Shown here: positions 33,060 through 44,232 of the stretch, piece after piece
Layout: every line of letters begins with the position of its first letter
Numbering within the stretch: the first letter of the stretch is position 1
The notes under the pieces: generated by a model
What the model was told of the DNA's origin: nothing
What the model saw: the letters and a program-made list of their open reading frames with translations, nothing else
Database searches by the model: none
Made by a program: the position numbers and the translations under genes
From: Diploptera punctata
Taxonomy: Eukaryota > Arthropoda > Insecta > Blattodea > Blaberidae
Direction of reading: 5' to 3'
Assembly: GCA_030220185.1 (NCBI GenBank)
Contig: JASPKZ010000421.1
Location: 1-64,000 of the forward strand
DNA length: 64,000 bases

Positions 33060-33390
33060 GGGGCCAAACATGTGCTTAAATGTCATCTGGATGTAACCAT
33101 CTGTCGACCGACTTTGACTCTCATAAATTCGATAATATTAATCTCGCTCATTTTTTTTAGTTCCTATTTTTTTCCCCTTGTCGCCCTCGCCCTTCAAGGA
33201 AGGCTAGATGTCCAAATTTCGTATTGAATGTCATCGGGGTGCAAGAATAACTTACCGACTACAAAGTCCATAGATTCGACACAAACCTAACCCGTTTGTA
33301 CTTTTTCTTTTTCTTCCCATCTCCCTCCCTCTTAGGGAAATTATACGTAAAAACTTGGGCTTAAATTTAATCGGTTTCGACACTAGTATA
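33060..33390. repeat. Degenerate tandem repeat, about 3 units of 140-150 bp
   Basis: Three similar anchors: caaacatgtgcttaaatgtc (33,066), caaatttcgtattgaatgtc (33,213) and aaacttgggcttaaatttaa (33,350). Each follows a ttcctattttt or cttttt-like pyrimidine stretch. Highly diverged. Confidence 0.4.
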
Positions 33391-34179
33391 GGTCGTATTG
33401 CATTGCTTTTACATATCATATCCTTATGGGTGCTAGGGGTCTCTAATCCCTCAAAATGTAAGTTGTGTCCGTTCAGACATTAAAGCATGCCTTTTTAACA
33501 AACGTTAAACTTAAGCATTCCTCAAGTTTAAAATATTAAATCTGCTTTGTTTATCTTCCGTCCATGACTGATCCATTTGTTGTATTTTATTATAAACCAT
33601 ATTTTATATTTTACCATTAAATGTAAATTAAGGAATATCTTTTGATAGATTACTAAATATATCTTAGAAGTAAGCTACGGTGCAACAAGTGTACATCGGA
33701 ATTTCGAGATATTTGCTTTTGAAATTAAACTTAACCATGTCCAACAATAGAACATAAAACATTACAGAAGATGCATAAATAAATATGAAAAATAACAATT
33801 TACATGTAGGTAACTTATCGTATAATTTTGAAGTCTGAGGACAAAATAATAAACATTAAGCAGTAGTGTAACTTGATATTACATAATATCCTCAACTCGT
33901 GTTCAACTTAGGGTCGGGATGAGGGGTGAGATGAGATGAAGCCCAACATTTATAGAAGTCTGTGAACGATAAGTGTGCAGTTCGATCACGTCTGACGCTC
34001 CGTCACAGGGGAGAATGAACGAAATGTATGAGATGAGTTTGGAGAAATCCTGAATTGAAATTTATGGTAGGGAAAAACTGTAGAAACCTACAAAGATATA
34101 ATTACTAATGAAGATAATTATATTAAAATATCGATATCCCTCTACAAAAATATAATAGTCCCAAGTGGTTAGTCAGTTG
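33391..34179. other. AT-rich spacer, nothing recognised
   Basis: No gene or known repeat recognised; no ORF of note. Confidence 0.45.
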
Positions 34180-34632
34180 CAGGCCTCTCCCGCCAACAAG
34201 GTTCTTATGTGTTCACGAACGAAGGAGTTTAATAAAAACAGCATAACACAATATTATGTGAAATGATATAAAATACAATATTTATAATTTGACAGTAACA
34301 TTTGTTATAATTTCAATTGATTTCCCTTATACACATCTCGGTATATCAAAATAACTAGCATTTAAACGACGATAAATGAGATTTTTGAAAATGTATTTAA
34401 TATATCCCTGATAGAGGGAGCGTTGTCCATTGGTTTATCTGTAAATCTCAGCTACACGGGTTAAACAGTTTTGAATCCAATGTGTAAAATATTAATATTT
34501 TATTAATACCATTTAAAACCGTAATTTTATATTTCATATTCAATGACGTTGCTTGGTAACGTTACGGTTATTGTGTCATTCGCGTTGTCGCTGTGCAACA
34601 AGACGCATTTTGTCATAATTTTTATGAGATCA

Positions 34633-34636
<4 letters not shown>
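34180..34636 (+). repeat. Composite block copy A, segments Z and Y
   Basis: Z (about 34,195-34,300, with agcataacacaatattatgt and acaatatttataattt) resembles 46,520-46,600 and 50,560-50,690. Y (34,355-34,630; atttaaacgacgataaatga, ccctgatagagggag, tgacgttgcttggtaacgtt) resembles 46,618-46,880 and 51,378-51,620. No coding potential. The same order of segments occurs in three places in the window. Confidence 0.6.

Positions 34637-34670
<34 letters not shown>
34637..34670. repeat. Poly(T) tract of 34 bases
   Basis: Uninterrupted T run at the right edge of segment Y; possibly the poly(A) end of a minus-strand retroinsertion, but no element body was recognised. Confidence 0.95.
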
Positions 34671-34671
<1 letters not shown>

Positions 34672-34744
34672 TAAATGTGTTAAATGTGCTCAGGAGAAAA
34701 ATCCCATAATAAATTTGACTGGTTATTAGGCTATGTATAGCTTT

Positions 34745-34990
34745 ATTTCGGTGGACTAGTGGTTATGCTCCTTGCCTCTGGCTCCGAGAACCGCAGGTTC
34801 AAAACCGGACGGGGTCAATGAATTTCTTAAGGCGGAAAAATTCAAGGAAGAAGTCCCCCGGGAGGGACTTTAATCTGTGGATCCCGAGTCTGAAGATTTT
34901 TCAGGCTCGTAAAAGATCCTTCAGCCTAAATAAAGAGGCCTCTAAGCAAAATTTACCGACCTCAACATCCTAATAATACTTTAGTGTGTG
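34745..34990 (+). mobile_element. S4 tRNA-derived SINE, copy c
   Basis: Head gactagtggttatgctcctt, box B gcaggttcaaaaccggac, ccccgggagggactttaa, aggctcgtaaaagatcctt, gcaaaatttaccgacc. Interrupts composite block copy A. Confidence 0.88.
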
Positions 34991-35149
34991 TTGTTAGATG
35001 TCTCATTGGGTGGGTGTGTTAACCACAAGCCATCCATGGCACCTATGAGCAAACAAGGTAATTAAAAAATAACTTGGACCAGTAACTCCTTACAAAGGAG
35101 AGGCTGTGGCTCAACAATGCGCTACGTCATTATACATAGATTATACATA

Positions 35150-35271
35150 GTGTTCTCCGTTTAAATATTCATAATGACAAATTTAACTTAACAAAAGTGG
35201 CATTGTTGTAATATTAGATAATAATTTGACAAAACGCATGTAATACGCATACAGTTAGAGCGCATATATTT

Positions 35272-35327
<56 letters not shown>

Positions 35328-35610
35328 TGCTGTAATCGATAGGTGGAATAGTGGTTAACATACTTGCTCCCGGATTAAAAAGTTATGGGTTTAAACACGG
35401 GCAGCCTAGTGTGAATTTTCAGGGATAAAAGTCCTTACCCTAGGTTCCTTTGAAAGCGAATTAAATAATTTGATTCCCTATCTAGTTTTAAGGCACGTTA
35501 AAGAACCTCAAGTTTAAAAAACCTGACTTTTGATCATTTTTAGGCCTTGAACTGAGATGCCAATGATCTTAGTTTTTAAGTAGTTTATCGTAAAAATGAT
35601 TTTATGATTT
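35150..35610 (+). repeat. Composite block copy A, segment W and S5 SINE-like element
   Basis: W (35,200-35,340) shares aatacgcatacagttaga with 52,360 (aatatgcatacgattaga). It runs into a tRNA-like head, ggtggaatagtggttaacat, with a decayed box B, tatgggtttaaacacgg, then aggcacgttaaagaacctca. Related to 48,065-48,330 and 52,425-52,700, all with a final tgatctt..ttaag..cgt-like stretch. Confidence 0.55.
35272..35322. repeat. (TC)n microsatellite
   Basis: About 50 bases of alternating TC. Confidence 0.98.
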
Positions 35611-35639
35611 GGCCTTCTCAACTGTGTTTTTCCCGAATA

Positions 35640-36602
35640 GATTTATGAAATAAAAATGAATGTTTGTTTATTTGTTTGATTGTTTGTTTGTTCGTACTTT
35701 ATCCGCAGCCATACCGTTGATCCGATTGTGATGCTGCTTTTTGCTAAATGTTCAGGAGATTCCCGGGATGAACATAGGCTGTACGAAAGTTGTGATACTC
35801 AATTCCTACACCCTTAAAAATCTGCCTTTGTATTGGAAAACGTGAAAAAAGTAGCTCTTTGGACGCTTAAATGGTCTACGCTGTCTAAACCATAACAAAT
35901 ACATAAAATTAATGTACACAGAATTGAATATCTCCAAAGGTCAAAGTCCGCGATAGCATATCTTCATCTCTTACGGATAACTCATCCTACCCAGTTTTGT
36001 CTTTTATTGATGCCAACAAGTTCAAGACAAGTACGTAGATGCCTATGCAAGCATAGTCAGCACATGGCCGAGTAATTCTTTCATACGGATAACTCACAAT
36101 AACGAATTTCGTCTTTCAGCTCCTTTATTGCCAAGAAGATCGAGATAAGTAGATTCCCGGGCAACACCGAGTAATCAGCACGTGATGAATCTTAAAATAA
36201 TTAAGATATACATTTATAACTATTTTTCATTCTACTTATTCTACTAATTAATAGAAGTACATTAATTTTCTTCTTTCAGATCATGGATTCCAAGAAGATC
36301 GGGATTAGTAGACTTCCCGGGCAACGTCGGGGTAACAGCACGGGACTATCTAAAAATAATTAAGATATACTTTTTTCCTTTCACTTATGTAACTAAACAT
36401 AAAAAACATTAATTTTCATATTTCAGCTCATTTATGTTAAGATCGGGATAAGTAGATTCCCGGGCAACGCCGGGAATTCAGCACTGGGTATCTAAAGAAT
36501 ATAAATTTATAATAATTTTTCCTTCTACTTATTCAACTAAACATAAAGATCATTAATTTTTTATTTATTTAGGCGCAGCAGCACACGCCGGGTATTAGCT
36601 AG
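35640..36602 (+). mobile_element. Helitron-like element, 3' end with tandem subterminal modules
   Basis: The 3' end reads aggcgcagcagcacacgccgg then gtattagctag|t: a GGCG...CGCC hairpin close to a terminal CTAG followed by host T, as in Helitrons. The left part has a tttgtttgtttgatt run and ccataccgttgatccgattg, phrases I associate with arthropod Helitron-like repeats. Modules resembling gatcgggataagtagattcc plus cgggcaacgccggg recur at about 36,137, 36,297 and 36,439, with a weaker one near 36,030. No Rep/helicase ORF, so non-autonomous. The 5' end (TC) was not located. Confidence 0.6.
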
Positions 36603-36629
36603 TACATAATATTTGTCTTTCTTTTGTAG

Positions 36630-36940
36630 GAAATATTTACGAGACTACCTAACAACCAACCCCCAACTTGGAGGATCTGTAACTACTTGTTTAATATTTT
36701 GTTGTGCAGAAATGACACCTGCTAACTTGTTTCTCCTACCAGTTGATCTCTTTTCCACCATTTCTGATATTGGAAACACAAACTTAACCTCCGCCATTAA
36801 TAAATTATTGCTTCATTGTATGGTTCTCGTCCAAAGTTTATGTATCCAGCAGGAGGGGGGCTGTTAATAGCTATGTTACTTCTGGTCTTAAAAAACAGAA
36901 ATCCCCACCACTATCAAGGTCATTCAATCTCAAGGGGGAC
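36630..36940 (+). repeat. Composite block copy A, segment X
   Basis: ctaccagttgatctcttttc, then ccatttctgatattgg and ccccaccactatcaaggtca. Similar to 48,430-48,745 (ctgtctattgatctctcttt, cccactatcgtcaaggtcat) and 54,590-54,800 (ctgcccgttgatctctcttc). The ORF at 36613-36867 has no recognisable domain. Confidence 0.55.
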
Positions 36941-37164
36941 AAATGTTAGGTAATTATGCAGAAACGTTACTACGACGACATAAGAATCCGTTCATTTGAA
37001 CTACCTAGTGAACGATGTTTAACATTCATTGTAAATGAACCATTGTCACTGTTTGTAGTTTCAGTCATTTTGAACATGGCGCGATGAGGTTTAGTATATT
37101 TCACTTTTACTTACTATTTACACGCATTCTTGCGGTTTGCTGAGGAGTTTGGGAGTTAATGCGG

Positions 37165-37345
37165 GCGAATAACCCACTCATATAAAAATTCCAAGCGCGA
37201 CAGGCCTAGAAGGCACTTGGCTGTCCAGCCGGCTGCTGGCCTCACATACACATGTGTTAATCATATAGGTAGACGATCATCTAGCCAGTTTAGGGGTAAC
37301 ATGTGGTCAGCATATCGGATCCCCCAGCCGTTATAGCAACTCGAT
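37165..37345 (-). mobile_element. S2 SINE, 3' part, copy c
   Basis: The plus strand ccagccggctgctggcctca, acatgtgttaatca and cccccagccgttatag match the 3' half of S2 at 11,570-11,690. The tRNA-like head is missing. Confidence 0.82.
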
Positions 37346-37915
37346 CATATAGATTTTCAAAATACAAAAACTATACTAATTTTTAACCTTGTACCTCATA
37401 ATAGGCCTTTATCAGGTAATAGTTAACGCAAATCGACTCACTTCCGATGTACGAACAATAGTATTTAAGTTATATATCACATTTCAACACGTCTGTCTTG
37501 AATTTAAAAAGCTAACAAAAATAAATTTACATTAACCTTAGTCCTTTTGTCCAGCGTTGGTTTATTAGTAAGATCCAGATTTGTTAAGTTTTTAATATTA
37601 CACAATTCATTCAAATTGTATGAGGATTTCTTATATTAAAAATATTGGTTGAAAATTGGAAAAAAAAAAAAAAGAGAAAGAACTGTAATAACACACACTA
37701 ACATCAGATTTCTATTTATTAGATTGATTATTAGGTCACATATCAGTTAGATTTTTATATATCTTGATTTAGAAAATCTTCTTCTTCACTTCCTGGTTTA
37801 GGCAAGAGTAGCCTGTTCCGTGATTTAGAAAATAAAATTTACAAATTGTTCTTTCTCCTTTATAAATACAACACATAGATGCGTCACGAATTTATATATA
37901 TTTCTAGGCTTTCTT
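37346..37915. other. AT-rich spacer, nothing recognised
   Basis: No gene recognised; includes a 13-base poly(A) near 37,662. Confidence 0.45.
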
Positions 37916-38228
37916 TATCAATCATCGATCATTCGTGGAGGTGTGCAGCCTACAGACCAGACCTTCATAGTGTGCAGCTCTACGATCCAGCCGACTTTTT
38001 CAACCTGGTACTTGTGTAAAATCTTGAAGTGCATACTGTTCGCTCAGTGAAATGCGTGAAATCGGGTGCCGTTAATACCCCAGAGCCTTGCACTGTAGTG
38101 CGTGTGTGCCTATAGTGTGTGTGTTTTTCGTCTATTGGGTAACGCCAAACGTAAGTACGGGTGTTTATTACTAGATAAGTGTTGGTGTTCCCCATAAATT
38201 GAACTAAGTGTTGGCCCCACCAAGCACT

Positions 38229-38880
38229 ATGGCAGCGAGCCATATCCCTAGTGACGTGGAAATGGTGTATGAGGTCCAGCCGTTAGGCCCTCTCGAAGCC
38301 TGGGAGGAAGTTTTCAATAAATTTGACAACTTTCTAAAAGATCACAACTTTAAAGAGGGCTCTAAGTCCGAAATCATAGCTAAGAATATTCGAGGAAACT
38401 GCTTTGTAATAGGCAGCTATCTCCAGTCCCACCCAGACTTCGAAAGGACCGAGGAGGCCATGGACATGGTTCGCACATGTGCAGAAAACTTAAGAGAAAC
38501 GAAATCCACTTCCACTAGCAAATCAAATACGTAGAGGGAATTTTAATCGAGCTTCAAAGAATGGCTCTTAACATACAGACCGCGTGCTGTTTCAATACGA
38601 CTAATAATCCACTAATACTGCAATAGCAACCTCTAGCAAAAATTCAAAGAGCAAAAATGGCTCAAAACAAACTACTAAAAAGACACTTGAAACCCTTGAA
38701 CAAGAAATTAAAAGAAGGAAACATGAAACTCCCTCACTAAATGTGTCTACCGTGTCATTCACGCCCATAGTGCCGGTCTCCAATCCATTTTCAATCATAA
38801 GTGAAATGGAAGAGACCGTGACTCCAACTCAAAGTGAACCTCAGCCTGGACCGACAAAATAGACCTCAGCCTGGACCATC
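38229..38880 (+). pseudogene. Jockey ORF1 (gag-like), N-terminal part
   Basis: The chosen start is the second Met of the open frame (38,229), MAASHIPSDVEMVYEVQ; a Met at 38,208 is also in frame. The frame ends with TAG at 38,532-38,534. After a frameshift the coding appears to continue as TLEQEIKRRKHETPSLN and SEMEETVTPTQSEPQPGP to about 38,855. The N-terminal region of Jockey gag is poorly conserved, so this assignment depends on context: it lies upstream of the zinc knuckles in the same orientation. Confidence 0.55.
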
Positions 38881-39774
38881 TAGGCCCATGCCACCACCCC
38901 TTGGGATACCTCGGTCATCATGACCATACTCCCAAGTCCCAGACTCGTCCTCCCTATCTAGTTCGCGTCCACGTTAAAGAGTTCTTGGCTTTGAAACCAA
39001 CACCTCTAGAGAGAAGGTGTTGGAGTTGCAACTTCTGGGAATTGCTGAGCTTCGTAGTCGTCAGGTCGCTCATTCCTGACGACCCCACAGTTGGTCCACG
39101 GGCTCCTTGAGCCTAGCCGGGAGGACTGCTGTCGCAGATCCACCGACCGTTCCCCTGTTCTACCTCCAGGGACGTATCCGCAGCCGTTGTGAGACCGGCT
39201 AGGGTTTGAGTCCACAAGCCCCACAGTGTGAGGCTTTAGTACATTCAGGTGCTCATCTCCTGGCGACCCCACAGTTTGTCCACGAGCCGTAGGCTGAGCC
39301 AGGAACCAGTACAGTTGCTCCCCTCTGCACTGGTCCGAGCCGTGCCCTGGAGTGCCCCCAGGGACGTGTCCTGTTGCAGTTGTGGTCCAGCACGGAACTC
39401 GCAACCTCCAACATGTGAGCAATAGTACGACAAGGCGCTCAACTCCTGCCGACCCCACTAATGGTTCACGAGTCCCTTGGACTTGGCCGGGAGGACTGTC
39501 TAGCAGATCCACTGACCTTTTCCCCAGTGCACCAACTGGGGATGTGTTTGGTTGCTGAAGTGGGTCCAGCCTGAGCATTAGTACGTCAGGTCGTCGCTCA
39601 ACTCCTGACGACCTCACAGATTGTCCTTGGGTCACTCGGTCCCAGAGTCGGCGCTAATCCCCCAACTAAGACCGGGCTTCCTCCTTTTCCGAGCTTATTG
39701 ACCTGGTGGTAATTCCCAGCATTACGCCCGGTATTGTCCCAACCAGCCCGTTCGCAAGACTAGGCCTAGTCGTG
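38881..39774. repeat. GC-rich imperfect tandem array (4 units, about 160-187 bp) inside Jockey ORF1
   Basis: Anchor phrases similar to ctcctgacgaccccacag occur at about 39,073, 39,257, 39,443 and 39,602. The array is bounded by the direct repeat ctcagcctggaccatc at 38,865-38,880 and 39,775-39,790. The minus strand carries a 209-codon open frame (39006-39635) with no recognisable domain, low complexity and repeated GVER- or SPPGQ-like pieces. I judge it a by-product of the repeat and of high GC, not a gene. Confidence 0.7.
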
Positions 39775-40843
39775 CTCAGCCTGGACCATCCCAAGAACCT
39801 AGGGCTTCCACTACGACACAAAGCTCGCAGCCTTCTAGTGTAACAACAACAAGGAAAGAATCACGACCGCAGCCAATCACCGTAATGGTCATTCTGACCT
39901 ATTTCGAATGAATAAAGAACTCGTGCTTCGAGGAAATTAATGCAAGATCCGTGAGCTGTTAGTACACGAGAAGGTCTGCGATACTACGCAGCTACAGTGG
40001 CAGACCATACATTTCTTATTGAGTATTTTAAAAATCTAGGTAAACAATACTACACCTATATGATGAAAAAAGATCTGCTACTGAAAGTAGTATTAAAGAG
40101 GCTTCCCTCTATCTCATCCACCCAAGACATACATGAGGAACTTAAAGAGCTTAACTATCCCATAAAATCAGTTAGGTAAATCAGCAAAAGAAGAGGACAA
40201 TAAAGTCATCCCACTACCACTATTCATACTAGAGTTAGAAAATAACGATCTAGGCAAGGAATCTACAATCTCAAGAGCCTCAACTACACAATAGTCGCAG
40301 TGGAACCATACAAACCCAGATCTCGCCTAAAGCAGTGTTTCAATAGCAAGAATTTTAATCACACCTACGCGGGATGCAGCCTTACACCACGCTGTGTGAT
40401 ATGTGCTGGTCTACAATCACTCAAACTGTCATGTTAAAGCCCAAGCTCTAAGTGACAAATCTAAACTTAAGTGCCCGAATTGTGGTGCAACAGGACATCC
40501 CGCATCCTATCGAGAATGCCCTGCTTACGTAGCAGCAAAAGATGCATTCCACAAACCAAAAACTACTCCAAACCCTACAGTTCCCAAACCCAGGACCTTC
40601 AACTCTAAGCCCATCAATCCCCAAGTATCCTTTAGCCAAATTGCTGCTGGTCCCAAACCTAAAGATACAATTGTAAACACTGCTCAGGAAGAGACTGGTT
40701 CCTATACACTAATGTCCAAAGCTGGCAATGGACAAGAGTTCCTCCGAAACATTGAACCTCTATTGGCTCCTCTGAAAACGCCAGAGGAAAAATTCTCGTT
40801 CATTGCCAATCTGGTAAATATGTGCTACCGTACCAATGGCTAG
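39775..40843 (+). pseudogene. Jockey ORF1 C-terminal part with zinc knuckles
   Basis: 39,997-40,179 reads HTFLIEYFKNLGKQYYTYMM and LKVVLKRLPSISSTQDIHEE, the RRM-like/PRE_C2HC region before the knuckles. After frameshifts come RLKQCFNSKNFNHTYAGC (first knuckle, second Cys replaced by Ser), PRCVICAG...NHSNC (second knuckle, shifted) and KCPNCGATGHPASYREC (third knuckle, intact). The C-terminal tail is rich in Pro and Lys, typical of Jockey gag, and includes NPQVSFSQIAAGPKP. The protein would coat the LINE RNA. Broken in at least three places. Confidence 0.78.
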
Positions 40844-41481
40844 GTACAGAAACGGAAGCTATCTCAATGTCGCCGCGTTTAACGCAAACGGTGTAACGAA
40901 GCAAACCAAAGAGCTAATCACTTTTGTACAAGAGAGAGATATTGACATTCTTTTATTAAATGAAACACATTTAAAGCCACGACATAAGTTCAAAATTCCG
41001 CATTATTGCACTTACAGAAACGACCGATTAAACGGTCCCCTTGGAGGCACTGCTATCTGTATAAAGCAATCCATTGGCCACAGAGTGGCTCCAACATCTC
41101 GGCTTCAATTCATTGAAGCCACTGCCATATTTCTGCCCATCTCAGACCGGGAAAATATTTACTAGCATCGATATATAAACCTACCGCCAGACTCCTAACG
41201 AGACTCGACCTAGATGCTCTCACATCTGTCTGTAACTATCTGTTAGCGGGAGACTTCAACAGTAAACATCTCTATTGGAATTGTCGTGTCCAAAATGGAT
41301 CTGGTGTAGTACTACAACGCTACTGCCAACATCACAATATAGAAATCTCTGCTCCAAGGCATCACACATTCTTTAGAAACTCTCAATTCGTACTTAGAAC
41401 AGACATTCTTGATATCGCATTCTCTAAGAATGTCCCTATCTCTCCACACATAACTACAATTACAGACATACTTGACTCGGA
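40836..41481 (+). pseudogene. Jockey ORF2 AP endonuclease, 5' part
   Basis: 40,836-41,165 is open: SYLNVAAFNANGVTKQTKEL (N-terminal Asn motif), DIDILLLNETHLKPRHKF (metal-binding Glu of the NET motif), then GGTAICIKQSIGH. A stop follows RENIY. Another frame continues with LLAGDFNSKHLYWNCRVQNG (GDFN) and RTDILDIAFSKNVPI to ILDSDH, whose Asp-His are the catalytic end. The S3 SINE begins just after that motif. Confidence 0.82.
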
Positions 41482-41486
41482 CCACT

Positions 41487-41796
41487 AAGTAAAGTAAAGT
41501 GATCCCACACAACAGGCCTCAGGCGGCCCTTGGGGTAGAAGGAGCTTAAGGCTCCCACTTTCTCTAGACAATCGGCACTTTATGTCAGCCGGGTTGTCAG
41601 CCCTGCGTGACGGCGGCCTTTACCCCCAGAACAAGCGTCTGGTACTCATTTCCGTTAGAGGCTGAGTCGACCCCAGGGCCATAGTGCCGCCAGAGGGTTT
41701 GGGCCAGTTTAAAAATCCTGACCCCAACGGGACTTGAACCCTCGACCCTCCGGCTTGTAGCTCAGTGCCTTAGCCACTACGCTACAGCGTGCCCCC
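41487..41796 (-). mobile_element. S3 tRNA-derived SINE, full copy, inserted in Jockey ORF2
   Basis: The minus-strand head is gtagcgtagtggctaaggca (box A) with gagggttcaagtcccgttgg (box B). The body has ctggcggcactatggccctg and the tail is (TTTAC)n-like (plus strand taagtaaagtaaagtgatcc). TSD: tgactcggaccact at 41,473-41,486 and tgactggaccact at 41,797-41,809, one base missing in the right copy. This is the only S3 copy here with both promoter boxes. Confidence 0.93.
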
Positions 41797-42654
41797 TGAC
41801 TGGACCACTGTCCGATACTATTTAAAATCAGTCCTGCATTTCTAATGTCCTCTCCCATACACAAGCATCATGATAACACAGACTGGCAGAACTACACACA
41901 CATGCTCAATCAATGGATTAAACCCACACTCTCTGTCCAGTCTACAGAACAATTAGAACACGAAGTCCTTAGTCTATAGGCCACTATAAAAACGGCCATT
42001 GCACCTGCAACTACCCGAACAGATAATACTGCAGAAATAAAACCACACGACCCAACACTGCAAAATTATTTAAATGAAAAACGACGATATCTCAAATTAT
42101 ATCGAACTTTCGTAGCACCCCGTCACAAACAACTATACAACAGATACGCTCATCTGGTACGAAACCGACTAACAGAAATGAGAAACGCCGATTGGGAATT
42201 TCCCATGCAGCGTTTCTCTGATTCTAAAACTCCTCAATGGGAGATACTAAAACGTATTAAAAGAAGTCGATCACAGCCTCCTCCTTCTGCCATCCACCAC
42301 AATGGCAACTGGGTCTATCTCCTTCGAGATAAAGCAAAGATCCTCTCGGAACATTTCGCATCAAGGTTTCGTCCACATGAGCTCACTACACCTTCTCACG
42401 AAGCTGAAGTACACCATACCGTAAGTGCTTTTCTTGAGAGACCCATCCCTCTCACTGTTCCAGATATACGGCTATCGGAATTGACAGACGTAATCAAAAG
42501 ACGTTCTTCAAACCGTTCCCCCGTTCACGACCGAATACCATACCTTGCGGTCAAACACTTGCCGCTAAAAGCCTTAATCCTATTTCTCCAAATATTGAAG
42601 CTTTGCTTTAAATTCCAATACTTCACAGATGTATGGAAAAAAAAAACAAAATAA
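41797..42654 (+). pseudogene. Jockey ORF2 linker and N-terminal RT region
   Basis: After the SINE the frame resumes with PILFKISPAFLMSSP, continues through HDNTDWQNYTHMLNQWIKP, meets a TAG near 41,979, and is open from 42,178 to 42,652 (MRNADWEFPMQRFSDSKTPQ and PDIRLSELTDVIKRRSSNRS, the DELAxiI..LPnkKAPG-type block with KAPG altered). It ends in an A-run frameshift at 42,640-42,650, after which RT continues in another frame. Confidence 0.75.
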
Positions 42655-43843
42655 TCGCTATTCCTAAACCTGGAAAAGACCCTTCCAATCCGGACAACCT
42701 ACGACCAATCAGTCTTCTACCAGTGCTGCGCAAAGTAATGGAGAATGTAATTCTTTCGAAACTAAAACGAGAAGTCTCAACATTAGACCTAATTCCAAAC
42801 CACCAATTCGGATTTCGGAAAACTCACAGCACTCCGCTTCAGCTTTGCTAGATTGATTGACGAGGTCGTTACGGGCTTCAACAACAAGAAAAGCACACTA
42901 GCAGTATTTCTAGACATTGAGAAAGCTTTCGACACGACTTGGATAAATGGATTACTATATAAATTCAACAAATTTCGGCAGACTTGATCAAATTACTTGC
43001 TACTTACCTAACTAATCGACAATCCTGTGTGTCTATTAGTGGGTGTTACTCTGACTGCAAGCCCTTCTTGGCAGGAGTTCCCCAAGGTGCAGTACTCTCA
43101 TCCATCTTGTACACACTTTATGTGTCGGACACTCCAACTCCGAACCGAATCCAATTAGCTTCCTTTGCTGATGACACCTGTGTGTATCATCAGACACCTT
43201 CCCGATTACTAGAACGCCGCATCCTAGTGCTACAATCGGCACTAAACACTATCCACTCCTGGCTTCGTCTCTGGAACATCAAACTTAATGTAAATACAAC
43301 AAAAGCTGTTTTATTTACTAAATCCGGTGAACGAAGCCCAGTCCAACTCATCTTGGGTGCCCATCAGTTGGCCCTGGAGACTTCAGTCAAGTATCTTGGA
43401 ATTCACGTGGATTCCACGCTAACTTTCAAAATTCAAATTAGACATCTTCTTCACCAATCAAATGCGGCAATGGCCATACTTTATCCATTTTTCAAGTCGC
43501 TTACATTGCCATCTCGGATCAAGCTAATCCTATATACAGCTGCGAACCGAAGCATGCTGCTATATGGTTGTGAAGCCTGGAGTATCCTCGCTGCTTGCCA
43601 CAAAAAAGAAGTTCAAATAATTCAAAACTAATTTTTAAAATCATATTTTCAGCCCCGCTATACACGAGGATCGCAGAGCTACACAACCTAGCCAATATGC
43701 CGTATATTGCGAACCAAATTAATGACAGAGTGGAATACGTGTTACAAACAATACAAACTCATTCGAACCCCATTGTTCGCAATATAGGACACAGGCTACA
43801 GCAGCGTGCTGTCCATAAAAACATATGTACCAGACCCCCATGA
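42633..43843 (+). pseudogene. Jockey ORF2 reverse transcriptase and C-terminus
   Basis: 42,633-42,851: KIIAIPKPGKDPSNPDNLRP and LIPNHQFGFRKTHST (motifs 1 and 2). After a shift, TLAVFLDIEKAFDTTW (motif A, both catalytic-region acids present). 42,984-43,631: FLAGVPQGAVLSSILYTLYV (motif B) and LASFADDTCVYHQTPS (FADD at 43,164-43,175, intact), then the thumb SVKYLGIHVDSTLTFK. 43,595-43,843 is the C-terminus (NLANMPYIANQINDRVE) in another frame. At least three frameshifts, so inactive. The domain order and motifs are those of Jockey-clade pol. Confidence 0.87.
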
Positions 43844-44232
43844 TGGTCCAGAGAAATGAAATGAGAGCTATGTTACAGCTAGAGTAGAGTGGTTCATCCC
43901 ACTCGGTCGGATTTCGGACTCTCTGCTTGTCCGACCAGTGTTTTTCCGATGCCCTAATCTAGAGAGGAAACACCTCATTTCATCAACAGAACTGTATGTC
44001 CACAAATATAGTAATTAAAATAACAAAAATCCGTTTAAAACAATAGAACACCAACGCCACTAACTAGTGACAACTGACGAAAAACCAAATAACGATAGTC
44101 ACAAAGCTATTAGCCGCCAGGGAGCTTCAACTGGTCCCAAATGCGGCACACTGGGCGGCGCTACGCGCCGTCAACACATTGGATAGGATGGACTTTCTTT
44201 GCTATTTTATATTTAGCCATTTTGCAATACTA

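Larger units (their letters stand above)
37920..44140 (+). mobile_element. Jockey-clade LINE, both ORFs present but decayed
   Basis: A likely 5' UTR (about 37,920-38,228) precedes a gag-like ORF1 with three zinc-knuckle remnants (38,229-40,843). ORF2 (40,836-43,843) has AP endonuclease and reverse transcriptase, followed by a 3' region to about 44,140. The 8-bp overlap of ORF1 and ORF2 frames (40,836-40,843) is typical of Jockey elements. Interruptions: a 900-bp GC-rich array in ORF1, an S3 SINE in the endonuclease, and scattered stops and frameshifts. Exact element ends and TSD were not found. Confidence 0.83.

Noticed and set aside
39006..39635. 209-codon minus-strand ORF in the GC-rich array
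   Set aside because: High GC and a tandem repeat readily create open frames. No domain, no start context, and it lies antisense within Jockey ORF1.
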